Shown: in pieces, positions 11,558 through 19,593 of the stretch
Layout of the letters: each line of letters starts with the position of its first letter
Numbering within the stretch: position 1 is the first letter of the stretch
Assembly: GCA_026705465.1 (NCBI GenBank)
Contig: JAPPAP010000019.1
Span: 1-64,000 of the forward strand
Direction of reading: 5' to 3'
DNA length: 64,000 nt
Origin: a bacterium
Lineage (GTDB): Bacteria > Actinomycetota > Acidimicrobiia > Acidimicrobiales > Bin134
The notes under the pieces: generated by a model
What the model saw: the letters and a program-made list of their open reading frames with translations, nothing else
Database searches by the model: none
What the model was told of the DNA's origin: nothing
Made by a program: the position numbers and the translations under genes

Positions 11558-12487
11558 TTATGAGCAGTCATCGATTGAGGTCAAGGCGGGAAGTTCCGGG
11601 ATGTTCAGATCCACAGTCATCACGCAGGTCATGTCCACTTCGGCCAGGATTCGAGCCAGGGCATCTGCTTTTCCATGAGGGTCGTCTTGGCCCCCCCAGT
11701 AGACCAACGCTTCACCCGTTAGATCTACGACAACCTCCCCTTCCATCAAAGAAATGGCCCCGATGTCCAGCCTCTGGAGGGGTATGAGCGCCTCGCTTGC
11801 CACCAAGAGAGGCAGAGCCGACTCAGGCAGCCACCCGCCTGGTTGGGGAACCGGACTGAACAGCACCACCGGCAGACTGCCGCGAATCGGATTCACTTGG
11901 AGCACTCTTCCCTGGCGGTCGGTCACCGCCCACTCTTCGCCAATGGGAATTTGAGCAATTGCCTCGCGCTCGGTGATGTCGAACGTGACTTTGCCTCCCC
12001 ACGTCCGGCTGGATCGAACCTGATCCACCCACGGCAGCGCGGCGATGGCTCTTCGGGGACCGGACAAGTTCAGGCCCAATAGCGGCCTTCCCGGCTCGAT
12101 ACCAGCCGCTTCCAGGACTTGGGCCGTGCTGGTGTGCCGGGCCCCGATGACCTCAACTTGATCCACATCCAACAGAGGGCTTTGGGTGACACCGTATGCC
12201 GCCGCCGCCAACACGACGATGACCCCGATGGTGATCCACACCCGAAGACGCCGTCGGGAGCGGACAACGGTGCGCCGGGCCTGGATACGGGGATCGACCA
12301 ATGGCTGAGGGTGCTGCGGCCGGTCCTCAGTTGGCTCGACCGGAGGCTGAGGAATTTGCGGCCGCTCCTCAGTTGGCTCGACCGGAGGCTGAGGAATTTG
12401 CGGCCGCTCCTCAGTTGGCTCGACCGGAGGCTGAGGCCCTTCCGCCTGATCTTTGGGTGGATCTTGGGTGGGTTCATCAGGAGACAT
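11558..12487 (-). CDS. ftsQ: Cell division protein FtsQ (POTRA domain)
   Basis: Single-pass divisome protein of 309 residues that links FtsL/FtsB-type proteins with FtsI-FtsW. A cytoplasmic Pro/Glu-rich head with three near-identical 14-residue repeats (unit PPVEPTEERPQIPQ) is followed by a basic stretch RRTVVRSRRRLRV, one membrane helix (ITIGVIVVLAAAAYGVT) and the POTRA domain (LLDVDQVEVIGARHTSTAQV, then PRRAIAALPWVDQVR). ATG 12487 follows the murB stop by one base (TGAGATG), with GAGG nine bases upstream. Confidence 0.93.
   Translation of the reverse strand: MSPDEPTQDPPKDQAEGPQPPVEPTEERPQIPQPPVEPTEERPQIPQPPVEPTEDRPQHPQPLVDPRIQARRTVVRSRRRLRVWITIGVIVVLAAAAYGVTQSPLLDVDQVEVIGARHTSTAQVLEAAGIEPGRPLLGLNLSGPRRAIAALPWVDQVRSSRTWGGKVTFDITEREAIAQIPIGEEWAVTDRQGRVLQVNPIRGSLPVVLFSPVPQPGGWLPESALPLLVASEALIPLQRLDIGAISLMEGEVVVDLTGEALVYWGGQDDPHGKADALARILAEVDMTCVMTVDLNIPELPALTSIDDCS
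12325..12451 (-). repeat. 42-bp tandem repeat x3 inside ftsQ
   Basis: CCTCAGTTGGCTCGACCGGA recurs at 12325, 12367 and 12409, an exact 42-bp period. It encodes a 14-residue Pro/Glu-rich unit in the cytoplasmic head of FtsQ. The frame is kept, so copy number could change without loss of function. Confidence 0.9.
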
Positions 12488-12488
12488 C

Positions 12489-13436
12489 TCAGCTTGCCTC
12501 ACTTGCCCATGGACCAGGCTCAAATCCCACGAGACGGGTCTCGGGATGCAGCGTTACATCGAATTCGGCCCTGACCCGCGCGAACACCTCAACCATCAGC
12601 GCGTGGAGATCGTTGGCCGAACCGCTCCGATCGGCAATGAAGAAGTTGGCGTGCTTTTCGGAAACCGAGGCCGTCCCCACTCGGTGTCCTTTGAGTCCGG
12701 CTGCTTCGATGATCCGGCCCGCGCTGTCGCCTGCTGGATTGGTGAACACCGAGCCTGCATTCTGGCCTCCCGGCTGATTCTCGCGCCTCCACGCCACGAT
12801 CTCGGCGATGAGCCCCTGCGACGACGACGCATCGCCGGTGGTCAGGCCCACTTCAGCCGCCAACACCATGTGGTGATCGGCCAACGCCGAACTCCGGTAG
12901 CCCAGTTCCAGCCGCTCCGGTGTCCAATGCTCGACACAGCCGCTCCGCAGATCGAGAACCTCGGCTCGCACCAACGACTCCGCCATGTCCGACCCATGGC
13001 CGCCGGCATTCATGCGAACTGCTCCCCCCAGAGACCCCGGCACGCCGACCGCCCATTCGAATCCGGCCAGACCGGCCGCGGCGCTTTGGCGAGCCAGTAC
13101 CGGTAAACCCGCAGTCGCCCCCGCCCTCAGCTGCAAGCCGTCGATCTCCACCCAGTCGTTCCCAGCGCCCAGCCAAACGGCAACCCCGTCAAAACCGGTA
13201 TCGGCCACCAGCAGGTTGGAGCCCTTGCCCACCACCAGCACGTCAGGGCAGTGGGCAGCCACAACTTGAGCCATAGCCACAACATCCCCATCGCCAGAAA
13301 GGGTCACGCCGACCCGGGCCGCGCCTCCAACGCGATACGTGGTCTCCGGCCCGATCGGGCGCTCCCGGCTGACCGCCCGCTCCCCCAGCACTCCAGCCAA
13401 GTCTTGGGCTACCTGATCCCAGCGACGCGCGCTCAT
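12489..13436 (-). CDS. murB: UDP-N-acetylenolpyruvoylglucosamine reductase
   Basis: FAD enzyme that reduces UDP-GlcNAc-enolpyruvate to UDP-MurNAc with NADPH; 315 residues. FAD-binding motifs are PETTYRVGGAARV, VVGKGSNLLVADTGFDG and GVPGSLGGAVRMNAGGHG. Catalytic region: GGQNAGSVFTNPAGDSAG (proton-donor Ser) and GTASVSEKHANFFIA (Glu). It starts ATG 13436, overlapping the murC stop by four bases (ATGA), and ends one base before ftsQ, so it is translated in a chain with both. Confidence 0.97.
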   Translation of the reverse strand: MSARRWDQVAQDLAGVLGERAVSRERPIGPETTYRVGGAARVGVTLSGDGDVVAMAQVVAAHCPDVLVVGKGSNLLVADTGFDGVAVWLGAGNDWVEIDGLQLRAGATAGLPVLARQSAAAGLAGFEWAVGVPGSLGGAVRMNAGGHGSDMAESLVRAEVLDLRSGCVEHWTPERLELGYRSSALADHHMVLAAEVGLTTGDASSSQGLIAEIVAWRRENQPGGQNAGSVFTNPAGDSAGRIIEAAGLKGHRVGTASVSEKHANFFIADRSGSANDLHALMVEVFARVRAEFDVTLHPETRLVGFEPGPWASEAS

Positions 13437-14806
13437 TGCCGTGCCGCGAGCATCGAGATCACCTGATCGGGCACCGTGGCCAGGTCACCGGCGCCCAGCG
13501 TCAGACACAAATCGCTTGGGCGCAGCACCTCGACCAGTCGGTTGGCGACGTCGTCGAGCCGAGGCACGTAGTCAACGTCGCTTTCCGGGTGGGCCTCGGT
13601 CACCGCTTGCCAGATCAACTCGCCGGAGACGCCGGGAATGGGCAACTCTCCGGCAGAGTAGACGTCGGTGACAATCACAATGTCGGCGGCCTCAAAACTA
13701 TGGGCGAATGCCGACCACAAGTGCGAAGTTCGGGTGTAGCGGTGGGGCTGGAACACGCATACGACCCGGTCCCATCCCCCCTCGGATGCCGTCTTCAGTG
13801 AACAGGCCACCTCGGTGGGCAGGTGAGCGTAGTCGTCGACGAATTCCACTCCCGCGGCCTCGCCCCGGTGCTCGAACCGCCGGGTCACGCCCCCGAAGCC
13901 GGCCAAAGCCGCCATGGCATCGGATGGGTCTGCCCCCAACTCACAGGCCATGGCCAGCGCCCCCGTGGCGTTGAGCGCATTATGGTCCCCCGGCATAGGT
14001 ACGTTCATCGAGCCGAGGACATCCCCGCGAATCGACACCTCGCCAGCTATGGAATGCCGGTTGCGGCCCAGGAGTCGCCAGCGGTACTCAGCCTCGGGGC
14101 CGTTGCCGTAGAGAATGCGATGGCAGCCCTCTGAGGCCTTCACGGCGCCCGGATCCTCGGCGCACACCACGAGCCCATCGGCGACGCCAGCGCAGAACCG
14201 GGCGAACTCAGCCTCCAGCTCGTCCACCGGGCGATCACCTCGCAAATGGTCGGGTTCCACGCTGGTGAGCACCGCCTGGTTCACGCTCAACTCCCCAAAG
14301 GTGCCGTCGCTTTCGTCGGCCTCCACCACGAACAACGGGCCATTCGACCAGCGGGCCCCGATGCTGCCGTCGGCCATCACCGCACCGACAACGAAGCCGG
14401 GATCGGCGCCCACCGCCGTCAGCACATGGGACAGCATGGCCGCGGTGGTGGTCTTGCCGTGGGTTCCGGCCACCGCCACCGTGGACCTCAGCGCGGTGAT
14501 TGCGGTCAGGATCTCAGCCCGGCGATAGACGGGGACGCCGATCTGCCGAGCGGCGAGCACCTCGGGATTGTCGTCGCCCACGGCGGTGGATCGAGCCACC
14601 AGATCGGCACCGGATATCTGGACTGCGTCGTGGCCGACGAAGACATCCACCCCAATCTCTCGCAGGCGGTCGAGCACCGGGGTGTCAGCCGAGTCGCTGC
14701 CGCTGACCCGACAGCCCAACCCGCGCAAAACAACGGCAATGGCCGACATCCCCGCCCCTCCCACTCCCAAGAGGTGAACCCGGGTTGTCGGGCACAAATC
14801 GACCAT
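13433..14806 (-). CDS. murC: UDP-N-acetylmuramate--L-alanine ligase
   Basis: Adds L-Ala to UDP-MurNAc, the first step of the stem peptide. The 457-residue Mur ligase has the Rossmann start VHLLGVGGAGMSAIAVVL, the ATP loop VAGTHGKTTTAAML, VVEADESDGTF, and GDHNALNATGALAMA; the C-terminal domain contains DDYAHLPTEV and VFQPHRYTRT. I chose ATG 14806 (MVDLCPTTRVHLLG), four bases after the murG stop, with ATAGGGCC upstream. A longer in-frame extension would lie inside murG and is rejected. Confidence 0.97.
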   Translation of the reverse strand: MVDLCPTTRVHLLGVGGAGMSAIAVVLRGLGCRVSGSDSADTPVLDRLREIGVDVFVGHDAVQISGADLVARSTAVGDDNPEVLAARQIGVPVYRRAEILTAITALRSTVAVAGTHGKTTTAAMLSHVLTAVGADPGFVVGAVMADGSIGARWSNGPLFVVEADESDGTFGELSVNQAVLTSVEPDHLRGDRPVDELEAEFARFCAGVADGLVVCAEDPGAVKASEGCHRILYGNGPEAEYRWRLLGRNRHSIAGEVSIRGDVLGSMNVPMPGDHNALNATGALAMACELGADPSDAMAALAGFGGVTRRFEHRGEAAGVEFVDDYAHLPTEVACSLKTASEGGWDRVVCVFQPHRYTRTSHLWSAFAHSFEAADIVIVTDVYSAGELPIPGVSGELIWQAVTEAHPESDVDYVPRLDDVANRLVEVLRPSDLCLTLGAGDLATVPDQVISMLAARQ

Positions 14807-14810
14807 GGCC

Positions 14811-15962
14811 CTATTTTTGCTTGCCCCGGCGACCCTGATGGGGTCTGCGGGCATGTTCCTCCAAGAGATCAGCCACCCGATTGTCGGCGTCGCGGCGGCC
14901 GACACCGGCAGCCTCTTGTCCCATGGCGCCGAGAAGGCCGGGCACCTTCAGCAGGCTCTCCACCTCTTCAACCATTCGGGTGCCGTCCATCTCGGCATCA
15001 GAAATCACTACCGCCCCTCCGATAGCGGCAAGGTGGGCGGCGTTGGCGGTCTGGTGATCGCCGGGCGCGCCAGGCAGCGGAACCAGTACCGACGGCAGCC
15101 CGACCACAGCCAACTCGGCCACGCTCGACGCCCCCGCTCGACCTACCACCAGATCGGCGGCGGCGTACACCTTCGGCATGTCCGTCTCGTATTCCACCGC
15201 CTTGTAGTCCAGCGCCGCATGAGACAGGTCGGGGCGCAGATGGGCCAGTTCCTCCCAGTCTCTCCGTCCGATCACATGGTGAACGGCTAGATCTTCTCGA
15301 TCAGACCAGTGGCGGGCGGCTTCGAACGCGGCCCGGTTGATTCGGGCCGCGCCCAATGACCCACTGGCCACAACCACCAGATGGCGCCCCTCTCCCACCT
15401 CAAGGGAGGCTCGGGCCGCAGGCCGGTCATTGTCCCGGTTTATCCTCTGCACCTCGTCGCGCACTGGATTCCCGGTGAGCACCGCCCGGGGCAGCTTGGT
15501 GCCGGGAAATGACACTGCCGATGCTCGCGCCCAGCGTCCGGCCAAGCGATTGGCCAAACCAGGGACGGCATTCTGCTCGGACACGACTACCGGAATCTTG
15601 AGCAGTCGGGCGGCCAAGGCGCAGGGCACGCTGGCGTAGCCGCCCAATCCCAACACAACCGCCGGCCGCAAGCGCTTCAGCAATTTCCTGGCCTGAACCA
15701 CAGCCCGAAGCAGGCCACCGGCTGACTTGAGGTTCTGCCACGTGATCTGACGCTGGATTCCCCGTCCCGGAAGCAGGGTCAACTCGAATCCAGCGGCCGG
15801 AACCAGATCGCGCTCCACTCCCCGGGCCGAGCCCACGAAGTGGATGCTCTCGAGCTCGTGACCGCGTCGAACCAGGGCCCGGGCCACAGCCAAGCCGGGA
15901 TGGACATGGCCAGCGGTCCCTCCTCCGGCAATCACTGCCCACACCGGAGGGCCATCGCTCAC
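14811..15962 (-). CDS. murG: Lipid II synthase MurG (GT28 glycosyltransferase)
   Basis: Transfers GlcNAc from UDP-GlcNAc to lipid I on the inner membrane face. The 383-residue protein has the N-terminal loop WAVIAGGGTAGHVHPGLAVA, VLGLGGYASVPCALAA, VVVSEQNAVPGLANR, then the donor site GSLGAARINRA and RAGASSVAELAVVGLPSVLVP. The start is taken as GTG 15962, which has GGGAGAGAGG at good spacing. A GTG at 16004 is also open but has no clear ribosome site. It follows ftsW by 55 bases. Confidence 0.97.
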   Translation of the reverse strand: MSDGPPVWAVIAGGGTAGHVHPGLAVARALVRRGHELESIHFVGSARGVERDLVPAAGFELTLLPGRGIQRQITWQNLKSAGGLLRAVVQARKLLKRLRPAVVLGLGGYASVPCALAARLLKIPVVVSEQNAVPGLANRLAGRWARASAVSFPGTKLPRAVLTGNPVRDEVQRINRDNDRPAARASLEVGEGRHLVVVASGSLGAARINRAAFEAARHWSDREDLAVHHVIGRRDWEELAHLRPDLSHAALDYKAVEYETDMPKVYAAADLVVGRAGASSVAELAVVGLPSVLVPLPGAPGDHQTANAAHLAAIGGAVVISDAEMDGTRMVEEVESLLKVPGLLGAMGQEAAGVGRRDADNRVADLLEEHARRPHQGRRGKQK

Positions 15963-16017
15963 GACCACGGGCCTCTCTCCCGACAACGGGCTCCACCGGC
16001 CCACCGACTACCGAAGG

Positions 16018-17184
16018 TCACGGTTCGACTCTGATCTGGCGGGCGATGTTCAACAGCACTCCAGTAGCCACCATGCTGGTCAGCAGGGCAGAACCCCCCA
16101 CCGACAGGAACGGGAGGGGAACACCGGTAATTGGCAGGACCCCGACCACTGCGGCGATGTTGACGAACGCCTGGGCCCCTACCCACATGGTGATGCTGGT
16201 GGCCAGAATCTGGCCAAAACGATCAGTGGTGTGCAAGGAAATCCATATCCCGCACACCACGAATCCGGTGAACAACGCGATGACGAACATCGCGCCCAAC
16301 CAGCCCATCTCTTCGGCGAGAACCGCGAAGATAAAGTCGGTTTGGGCCTCGGGCAGAAATCCCCATTTGATTCGGCTCTCGCCCAGCCCCACCCCTGAGG
16401 CACCTCCCGATGCGATGCCCACCCATGATTGGATGGTCTGCCATCCGGTATCCAGGGGGTCGGACCACGGGTCGAGCATGGCGGTCACTCGTTCGCGCCG
16501 ATAACCCGACCCCCACGCGGCCAAGGCGGCGGCTGCCCCGCTGATCAGCGACCAACCGGTCAGCGGGAGCAGGGGCACCCCGGCCATGAACAACGCGGCA
16601 AAGGCGATCATCACGATGAGGACTGCGGTACCCAGATTGGGCTGGAGCAAGATGAGGCCGGACATGAGGCTGCACACCACCAGCACCGGGCGGATCGTGG
16701 TGCGGGTATTGCGCTCCTTGCCCTCTTTGTCGGCCAGCCAGGCCGCGGCAAACAGGGCCACGGCCAACTTGGCCAGCTCAGAGGGCTGGAAGCTGATCGG
16801 CCCGAAGTAAATCCACCGGGTGGCGCCATTGGCTGTGGTGCCGATCCCAGGGACCAGCACCGCCACCAGCAGCAGCAAGGTGAACACCACCAGGGCCTTG
16901 GAGTACTTCTGCCACTGCCGGTAGTCCACCCGCATCACCAAGAGCAGAGCCAAGAGCCCACCGACGCTCCACACCAACTGGCGCTGGAAGGTGTACCAGG
17001 TGGATTGGCCCACATAGAGGCTGGTAACCGACGAGACTGACAAGACCATGACCAGTCCAATGGCGTTGAGGGTTATGACCATCCCAAACAACACGTAGAA
17101 CGGCACGGTGGCCTGACCCGCCGGCGCCGACCGGAGCACCGCCACCAATCCCCGTCGGGGAATATGAGGAGCAAAGGCAGTCAT
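16018..17184 (-). CDS. ftsW: SEDS-family peptidoglycan polymerase FtsW
   Basis: Septal glycan polymerase working with FtsI. The 388-residue protein is polytopic (about ten hydrophobic segments) with family motifs: NGATRWIYFGPISFQPSELA, LLQPNLGTAVLI, YRRERVTAMLDPWSDP, GWQTIQSWVGIASGG, GLGESRIKWGFLPEAQTDFI, FAVLAEEMGWLG and the C-terminal GVLPITGVPLPFLSVGGSA. The start ATG 17184 has GGAGG six bases before it, lying in a duplicated copy of the murD 3' end (see the 17-codon ORF entry). It shares ATGA with that ORF's stop. Confidence 0.97.
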   Translation of the reverse strand: MTAFAPHIPRRGLVAVLRSAPAGQATVPFYVLFGMVITLNAIGLVMVLSVSSVTSLYVGQSTWYTFQRQLVWSVGGLLALLLVMRVDYRQWQKYSKALVVFTLLLLVAVLVPGIGTTANGATRWIYFGPISFQPSELAKLAVALFAAAWLADKEGKERNTRTTIRPVLVVCSLMSGLILLQPNLGTAVLIVMIAFAALFMAGVPLLPLTGWSLISGAAAALAAWGSGYRRERVTAMLDPWSDPLDTGWQTIQSWVGIASGGASGVGLGESRIKWGFLPEAQTDFIFAVLAEEMGWLGAMFVIALFTGFVVCGIWISLHTTDRFGQILATSITMWVGAQAFVNIAAVVGVLPITGVPLPFLSVGGSALLTSMVATGVLLNIARQIRVEP

Positions 17185-17234
17185 GGTGATCCTCCGATCA
17201 GTTCGCGTACCAGCCGGGACACAAGAGCCGTCAT
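17181..17234 (-). CDS. 17-codon ORF between murD and ftsW, made by junction duplication
   Basis: MTALVSRLVRELIGGSP followed by TGA. Its ATG overlaps the murD stop (ATGA) and its own TGA overlaps the ftsW ATG (ATGA). The sequence repeats the end of murD (SRLVHELIGGSP) preceded by the first three residues of FtsW (MTA). The 50-bp unit carries GGAGG at the same spacing in both copies, so the mini-ORF can be translated. Whether the peptide matters, or only keeps ribosomes flowing to ftsW, is unknown. Confidence 0.5.
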   Translation of the reverse strand: MTALVSRLVRELIGGSP

Positions 17235-18565
17235 GGCGATCCTCCGATCAGCTCGTGCACCAGCCGGGAGAAATGGTCGCCCCGCTGGGAATAGGAGCCG
17301 TACCAGTCGAATGAGGCGCAGCCGGGTGACAAGAGCACGGCATCACCGCTTCGAGCCATTGCCGCGGCCTGACCTATCGCTTCCTCCATGGTTTCGGCAA
17401 TGACCACTGGACGGCTTCGGACGAATACCTCTTCGACCTCGGCGGCGGCCTCACCGATGGCCACCACTGAGCGCAGCCCGTCGGTTATGTCAGCCATGGG
17501 CTCCAGTTCGAGCCCCTTGTTGCGTCCTCCGGCGATGAGAACCACTCGTCCTGCGGATTGCCCGACTGAGCGCACTGCGGCGCACACCGCGTGGGGGGTC
17601 GTGGCTTTGGAGTCGTCGAAGAAGCGCACCCCATTGTGCTCAGCCACCAAGACCACCCGGTGGGGAAGCCCGGTCCAGGCCAGCAGAGCCTCTCTCACGC
17701 CTTCTCGATTGGCCCCCGCGGCCATGGCCACGGCTGCGGCGGCCAATTGGTTGGAGAGCTCATGGGGATGGGACCGGTGCAGCTCTGCGATGTCGGCCAG
17801 CTTTTCCGACCACCCCCACAGGGCTTCCCCGCTCACCCGAAAGTCGCCTTCATCGAGCCCGAAGGTCACCACCTGGCCTTGATCAGGGGTATGGGCGGCG
17901 ACCACCGGATCGTCTCGGTTCACCACCGAGGTGGTGTGCTCATCGGCCCTGCTCCACACCGCGGCCTTGGCTTTGCGGTAGCTGTCCAGGGAGGCATGAA
18001 CGTCGAGATGGTCGGGGGCGAAGTTCAGCCACGCCCCCACTGCGGGTCGATAGCACCGGCTGTGGCCCAGCCGGAAAGAGGATGCCTCCACGACAAAGGC
18101 TGCGGGCTGGTCATCTCGGATGGCCTCCACCAGCGGTGTCTCCGTGTTGCCGGCCACTCTGGCCGCGATTCCGGAAGCATCCAACATGGCCGCGGCCAGA
18201 AGCGTCACCGTGGTCTTTCCGTTGGTGCCGGTAACCGCCAGCGTGGGACGTGCATCCCACCGTTGGGCCAAGTCGAACTCGGAGATGACGGGCACCTCCG
18301 CCGCCGCGGCGGCGCCGAGTGAGGAGTGGGCCTCGGGAAGCCCCGGAGTGGGAACCACTACCTGGGCGTCCGCCACCAGAGCAGGCCAGTCTTGGGGAGC
18401 AGGGCGCTCGATGAGATGGACGCCCATTGCCGCAGCCTGACGGCGGGCCTGGCCTTCGGGAGCATCGTCAGTCGCCACCACTGGATGACCGCGCTCGGTC
18501 AACTGGGCGCAGACCGCCTGGTTGGTGACGGCGAAGCCCACCAGCAGAACGGGTGCCCGGCTCAA
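17231..18565 (-). CDS. murD: UDP-N-acetylmuramoyl-L-alanine--D-glutamate ligase
   Basis: Adds D-Glu to UDP-MurNAc-L-Ala. The ~444-residue Mur ligase has an N-terminal Rossmann domain (RAPVLLVGFAVTNQAVCAQL), the ATP loop LAVTGTNGKTTVTLLAA, GNTETPLVEAI, VVEASSFRLGHS, LNFAPDHLDVHASLDSYRKA with the carbamylated Lys region, and FFDDSKATTPHAV; the C-terminus carries LLSPGCASFDWYGSYSQRG. The start is TTG 18565, overlapping the mraY stop (TTGA), with GGAGGAGCAGA directly upstream. The open frame continues further upstream without homology. Confidence 0.96.
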   Translation of the reverse strand: MSRAPVLLVGFAVTNQAVCAQLTERGHPVVATDDAPEGQARRQAAAMGVHLIERPAPQDWPALVADAQVVVPTPGLPEAHSSLGAAAAAEVPVISEFDLAQRWDARPTLAVTGTNGKTTVTLLAAAMLDASGIAARVAGNTETPLVEAIRDDQPAAFVVEASSFRLGHSRCYRPAVGAWLNFAPDHLDVHASLDSYRKAKAAVWSRADEHTTSVVNRDDPVVAAHTPDQGQVVTFGLDEGDFRVSGEALWGWSEKLADIAELHRSHPHELSNQLAAAAVAMAAGANREGVREALLAWTGLPHRVVLVAEHNGVRFFDDSKATTPHAVCAAVRSVGQSAGRVVLIAGGRNKGLELEPMADITDGLRSVVAIGEAAAEVEEVFVRSRPVVIAETMEEAIGQAAAMARSGDAVLLSPGCASFDWYGSYSQRGDHFSRLVHELIGGSP

Positions 18566-19593
18566 TCTGCTCCTCCGACCGAAACGAAGTCGGCGTAGAA
18601 GAGCCCGAGAGCCACCGCGGTGGCGAACCCGGTCATGATCCACAGCCGGATGATCACCGTAGTCTCGGGCCAGCCGCCCAGTTCGAAGTGATGATGGATC
18701 GGGGCCATGCGGAACACTCGGGTGCCGAATACCCGGAAACTGAACACCTGGATGATCACCGACAGGGTCTCCATCACGAACAGGCCGCCGATGATGGGCA
18801 GCAGCAGATGGGTGTTGGTGGCTAATGCCAGCCCGGCGATACCAGTGCCCAACGACAGCGACCCGGTGTCGCCCATGAAGATGCGGGCCGGCGCCGCGTT
18901 CCACCACATAAAGCCGGCAGTGGCCCCCAGCATGGCCGCGGCCAGAATGGCCAGGTCCAAGGCGTGGGGTATGCCGTAGATGCCCTCATTGCGGAAGGCC
19001 CAGAAGCCGATCACCACAAAGGCGGCAAAGGCGAACACCGACGAGCCGGCGGCCAGGCTGTCGAGCCCATCGGTCAGGTTCACCGCGTTGCTGGTGGCCA
19101 GGATCAAGAACACCGCCCACAGTCCCCAGCCCCACGGTCCCAAGTCGATATTCAGGGAGTCATAGCGGGTGAAGGACAGCTCGGTGCGGACATCAGTCAG
19201 GTGGACCATCATCGCCGCGTAACCCACCGCCACGATGAGAAGGCCCAGAATCTTGGTCCCCTTGCCCAGACCCAGATTGCGCTCGCTGGTCACCTTGAGC
19301 CAGTCGTCGATGAAGCCGACCACACCGGCACCGAGTATGGCCAGCATTACGATCAGGCCGGTGCGGGTGAAAATTCCGTTATAGAGGTCGCTGATGCCGT
19401 ACCCGGCCAGCGCCCCGATCACAATGGCCACTCCGCCCATGGTGGGTGTCCCCGCCTTGCTGATGTGTCCTTGAGGTCCGTCCAAGCGGATGGGCTGGCC
19501 GATGGAGTGCTTGCGTAGGAAGTTGATCAAGAAGCGGGTGCCGATCACCGAGACCACCCCGGCAATGGCTACGGCGAACAGGAGGCGGATCAT
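18562..19593 (-). CDS. mraY: Phospho-N-acetylmuramoyl-pentapeptide transferase
   Basis: Membrane enzyme that makes lipid I from UDP-MurNAc-pentapeptide and undecaprenyl phosphate. The 343-residue protein has about ten hydrophobic segments and the family's polar motifs: GTPTMGGVAIV, GFIDDWLKV (Asp-Asp), NAVNLTDGLDSLAAG (NxxNxxDG), FMGDTGSLSLG and MAPIHHHFELGGWPE (HHH). It starts ATG 19593, overlapping murE by ATGA. murF, usually between murE and mraY, is absent. Confidence 0.98.
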   Translation of the reverse strand: MIRLLFAVAIAGVVSVIGTRFLINFLRKHSIGQPIRLDGPQGHISKAGTPTMGGVAIVIGALAGYGISDLYNGIFTRTGLIVMLAILGAGVVGFIDDWLKVTSERNLGLGKGTKILGLLIVAVGYAAMMVHLTDVRTELSFTRYDSLNIDLGPWGWGLWAVFLILATSNAVNLTDGLDSLAAGSSVFAFAAFVVIGFWAFRNEGIYGIPHALDLAILAAAMLGATAGFMWWNAAPARIFMGDTGSLSLGTGIAGLALATNTHLLLPIIGGLFVMETLSVIIQVFSFRVFGTRVFRMAPIHHHFELGGWPETTVIIRLWIMTGFATAVALGLFYADFVSVGGAD

